Shown here: positions 62,654 through 64,000 of the stretch, one piece after another
Numbering within the stretch: the stretch's first letter is position 1
Layout of the letters: every line of letters starts with the position of its first letter
Source: Mycolicibacterium neoaurum VKM Ac-1815D
Lineage (GTDB): Bacteria; Actinomycetota; Actinomycetes; Mycobacteriales; Mycobacteriaceae
NCBI RefSeq assembly: GCF_000317305.3
Contig: NC_023036.2
Coordinates: 744,001-808,000 of the forward strand
Direction: 5' to 3'
DNA: 64,000 nucleotides
The notes under the pieces: model-generated
The model's input: the letters and a program-made list of their open reading frames with translations, nothing else
Told to the model about the DNA's origin: nothing
Databases searched by the model: none
Position numbers and translations under genes: made by a program

Positions 62654-64000
62654 ATGGATACCGTCAGTACATCGATTGCGCCCATCGCCGGGGGAGCGCG
62701 CGTCGACCGCGACGTGGTGAGCAGGTTCGCGACCTGCTGCCGGTCGCTCGGGCTGTCGGTCAATGACCGTCGACGACCGGCAGACCTCACCGCGGCGCTT
62801 TCGGGCTTCACGGAGCTGACGCGGATCGCCGGCGACCAGTGCGACGCGTGGATCGGGCTGGCGGCCACCGGAGCAGGCGTCGGCGCCGACGCCCGCCGCG
62901 TCATCGGCGAAATCTGGCGCACGATGGGCACCTTCGGTGTGCTGAGTCGCGAGATCGAGCTGGGGTCGGGCGACCTCGGTTTCGTCTATGACACCGGCTT
63001 GTACCTCCGGTTCCGGGCCACCGACCGCGACGACATCACCCTCGCGTATGCCGCCGCGCTGGCGGAGGCGGGCGATCTCCCCGCTGCCGACCTGCTCGTC
63101 GAGGAACTGGTCGGCCGGCGCCCGGCCTGGTTACAGGCGCGTTGGGTGCGGGTCGCCCTCTATCACCGCAGCCGGCGCTGGTCGGATGTGGTGCGCGTGC
63201 TGACCCCCGTGGTGAACAACCCCCACCTCGACGAGCACTATGCCCACGCCGCCCGGGTGACCCTCGGCATCGCGCTGGCACACCTGGGCATGTACGCGCC
63301 TGCCCTGTCGCATCTGGAGAATCCCGCCGGTCCCGTCCCGGTGGCCGCGGTCGACGGTGGCCTGGTCAAAGGGTTGTGTCTGCGCGCCGAAGGTGAGGAC
63401 GACGAATCCGAGGATGTGCTCGCCGAGTTATACGCGGCCAACCCCGAGCACAGTGGTGTCGAAGAAGCGTTGCTGGACAAGTCTTTCGGGCTGAACATCA
63501 CCACCGCAGCCCGAATCGAGGCCCGCACCAACCCATGGGACCCGGACACCGAACCGGGCGAGGCCGACTTCGTCGATCCGGGGGCCAAGGAACGCAAGGC
63601 CCATCTGCTCGTCGAGGCCGAGGCCGAACTCGCCGACTTCATCGGGCTGGAAGAGGTCAAGTACCAGGTGGCCCGGCTGAAAAGCTCGGTGGCCATGTCG
63701 ATCCGCCGCCAGGAACGCGGCCTGGCCGTCGCCCAACGCGCCAACCACCTGGTGTTCGCCGGCCCACCAGGAACCGGTAAGACCACCATCGCTCGGGTGG
63801 TCGCGAAGATCTATTGCGGGCTGGGCCTTTTGAAGAAGGAAACTGTACGCGAGGTGCACCGCGCCGACCTCATCGGTCAGCACATCGGCGAGACCGAGGC
63901 GAAGACCAACGCCATCATCGACAGCGCGCTCGACGGTGTGCTGTTCCTCGACGAGGCCTATGCGCTGGTTTCCACCGGTGCCAAGAACGATTTCGGTCTG
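62654..64000 (+). CDS. eccA3: ESX-3 type VII secretion ATPase EccA3, partial
   Basis: The first 449 residues of an EccA protein; the gene runs off the right end of the window. The N-terminal TPR-like domain covers residues 20-290 (RFATCCRSLGLSVNDRRRPA, then YDTGLYLRFRATDRDD, and HAARVTLGIALAHLGMYAPA). The CbxX/CfqX-type AAA+ domain follows, with Walker A GPPGTGKT (370-377) and Walker B GVLFLDEAYA (428-437). The long shared stretches with EccA3 of M. tuberculosis (Rv0282), such as HRADLIGQHIGETEAKTNAI, and the upstream gene order identify it as the ESX-3 member. ESX-3 acts in iron and zinc uptake and virulence. The ATG at 62654 is the likely start. Confidence 0.9.
   Translation, partial: MDTVSTSIAPIAGGARVDRDVVSRFATCCRSLGLSVNDRRRPADLTAALSGFTELTRIAGDQCDAWIGLAATGAGVGADARRVIGEIWRTMGTFGVLSREIELGSGDLGFVYDTGLYLRFRATDRDDITLAYAAALAEAGDLPAADLLVEELVGRRPAWLQARWVRVALYHRSRRWSDVVRVLTPVVNNPHLDEHYAHAARVTLGIALAHLGMYAPALSHLENPAGPVPVAAVDGGLVKGLCLRAEGEDDESEDVLAELYAANPEHSGVEEALLDKSFGLNITTAARIEARTNPWDPDTEPGEADFVDPGAKERKAHLLVEAEAELADFIGLEEVKYQVARLKSSVAMSIRRQERGLAVAQRANHLVFAGPPGTGKTTIARVVAKIYCGLGLLKKETVREVHRADLIGQHIGETEAKTNAIIDSALDGVLFLDEAYALVSTGAKNDFGL

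Overview
The window is high-GC actinobacterial DNA that reads as the chromosome of a free-living, fast-growing mycobacterium (Mycolicibacterium-like). The strongest clue is the right end. A LigD-polymerase-like gene, fadD2, fadE6, an alpha/beta hydrolase, a TetR gene, a VOC gene, a second TetR gene, a DUF2236 gene and eccA of ESX-3 follow the order I recall for Rv0269c to Rv0282 of M. tuberculosis. Probable IdeR and DosR sites, F420-type proteins and the MSMEG_0565-0572-type cluster agree with this. I see no tRNA, rRNA or CRISPR array.

Layout. 1-4.9 kb: the end of a PAS gene overlapping rsbQ, then glgX, a formylglycine-generating enzyme and a LysE exporter. 4.9-8.2 kb: an IS481-like remnant, a complete ISL3-family element with imperfect terminal inverted repeats, and a DUF222/HNH gene. 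8.3-9.7 kb: a LysR gene facing a small membrane protein gene. 9.7-18.8 kb: a carbohydrate locus of GntR, two-subunit transketolase and MFS carrier facing a sugar-phosphate isomerase, SDR, DhaK-DhaL kinase, RpiB-family isomerase and two TenA proteins. GTTGAC/GTCAAC operators occur in both control regions. The enzymes fit conversion of a tetritol or tetrulose to erythrose 4-phosphate, which transketolase would consume. 18.8-25.8 kb: a DJ-1/PfpI gene and an amide-utilisation locus (MarR, FmdA/AmdA, SDR facing AmiC, AmiS, AmiE, AmiB). 25.8-32.7 kb: lactate dehydrogenase, Ddn-like protein, sulfurtransferase, membrane protein, esterase, and a luciferase-like monooxygenase paired with a DszC-like flavoprotein.

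32.7-38.2 kb: a DUF559 nuclease-fold gene bracketed by two nearly identical hairpins, then a sugar ABC transporter and a PPOX-type gene. 38.2-47.6 kb: a tightly packed leftward operon of the Nit1C/MSMEG_0565-0572 type under a divergent LysR gene. It carries two nitrilase-fold proteins, and one has lost the catalytic cysteine and glutamate. 47.6-51 kb: a ferritin-like protein, a TetR gene, an Acg-type nitroreductase with a DosR-like box, a possible 20-residue protein with a strong terminator, and a STAS protein. 51.2-64 kb: the conserved run to eccA3, which is cut off by the window end.

The points most worth a second look are the nitrilase pseudoenzyme inside its operon, the hairpin-flanked DUF559 gene, and the GntR-controlled tetrulose/transketolase/TenA locus.
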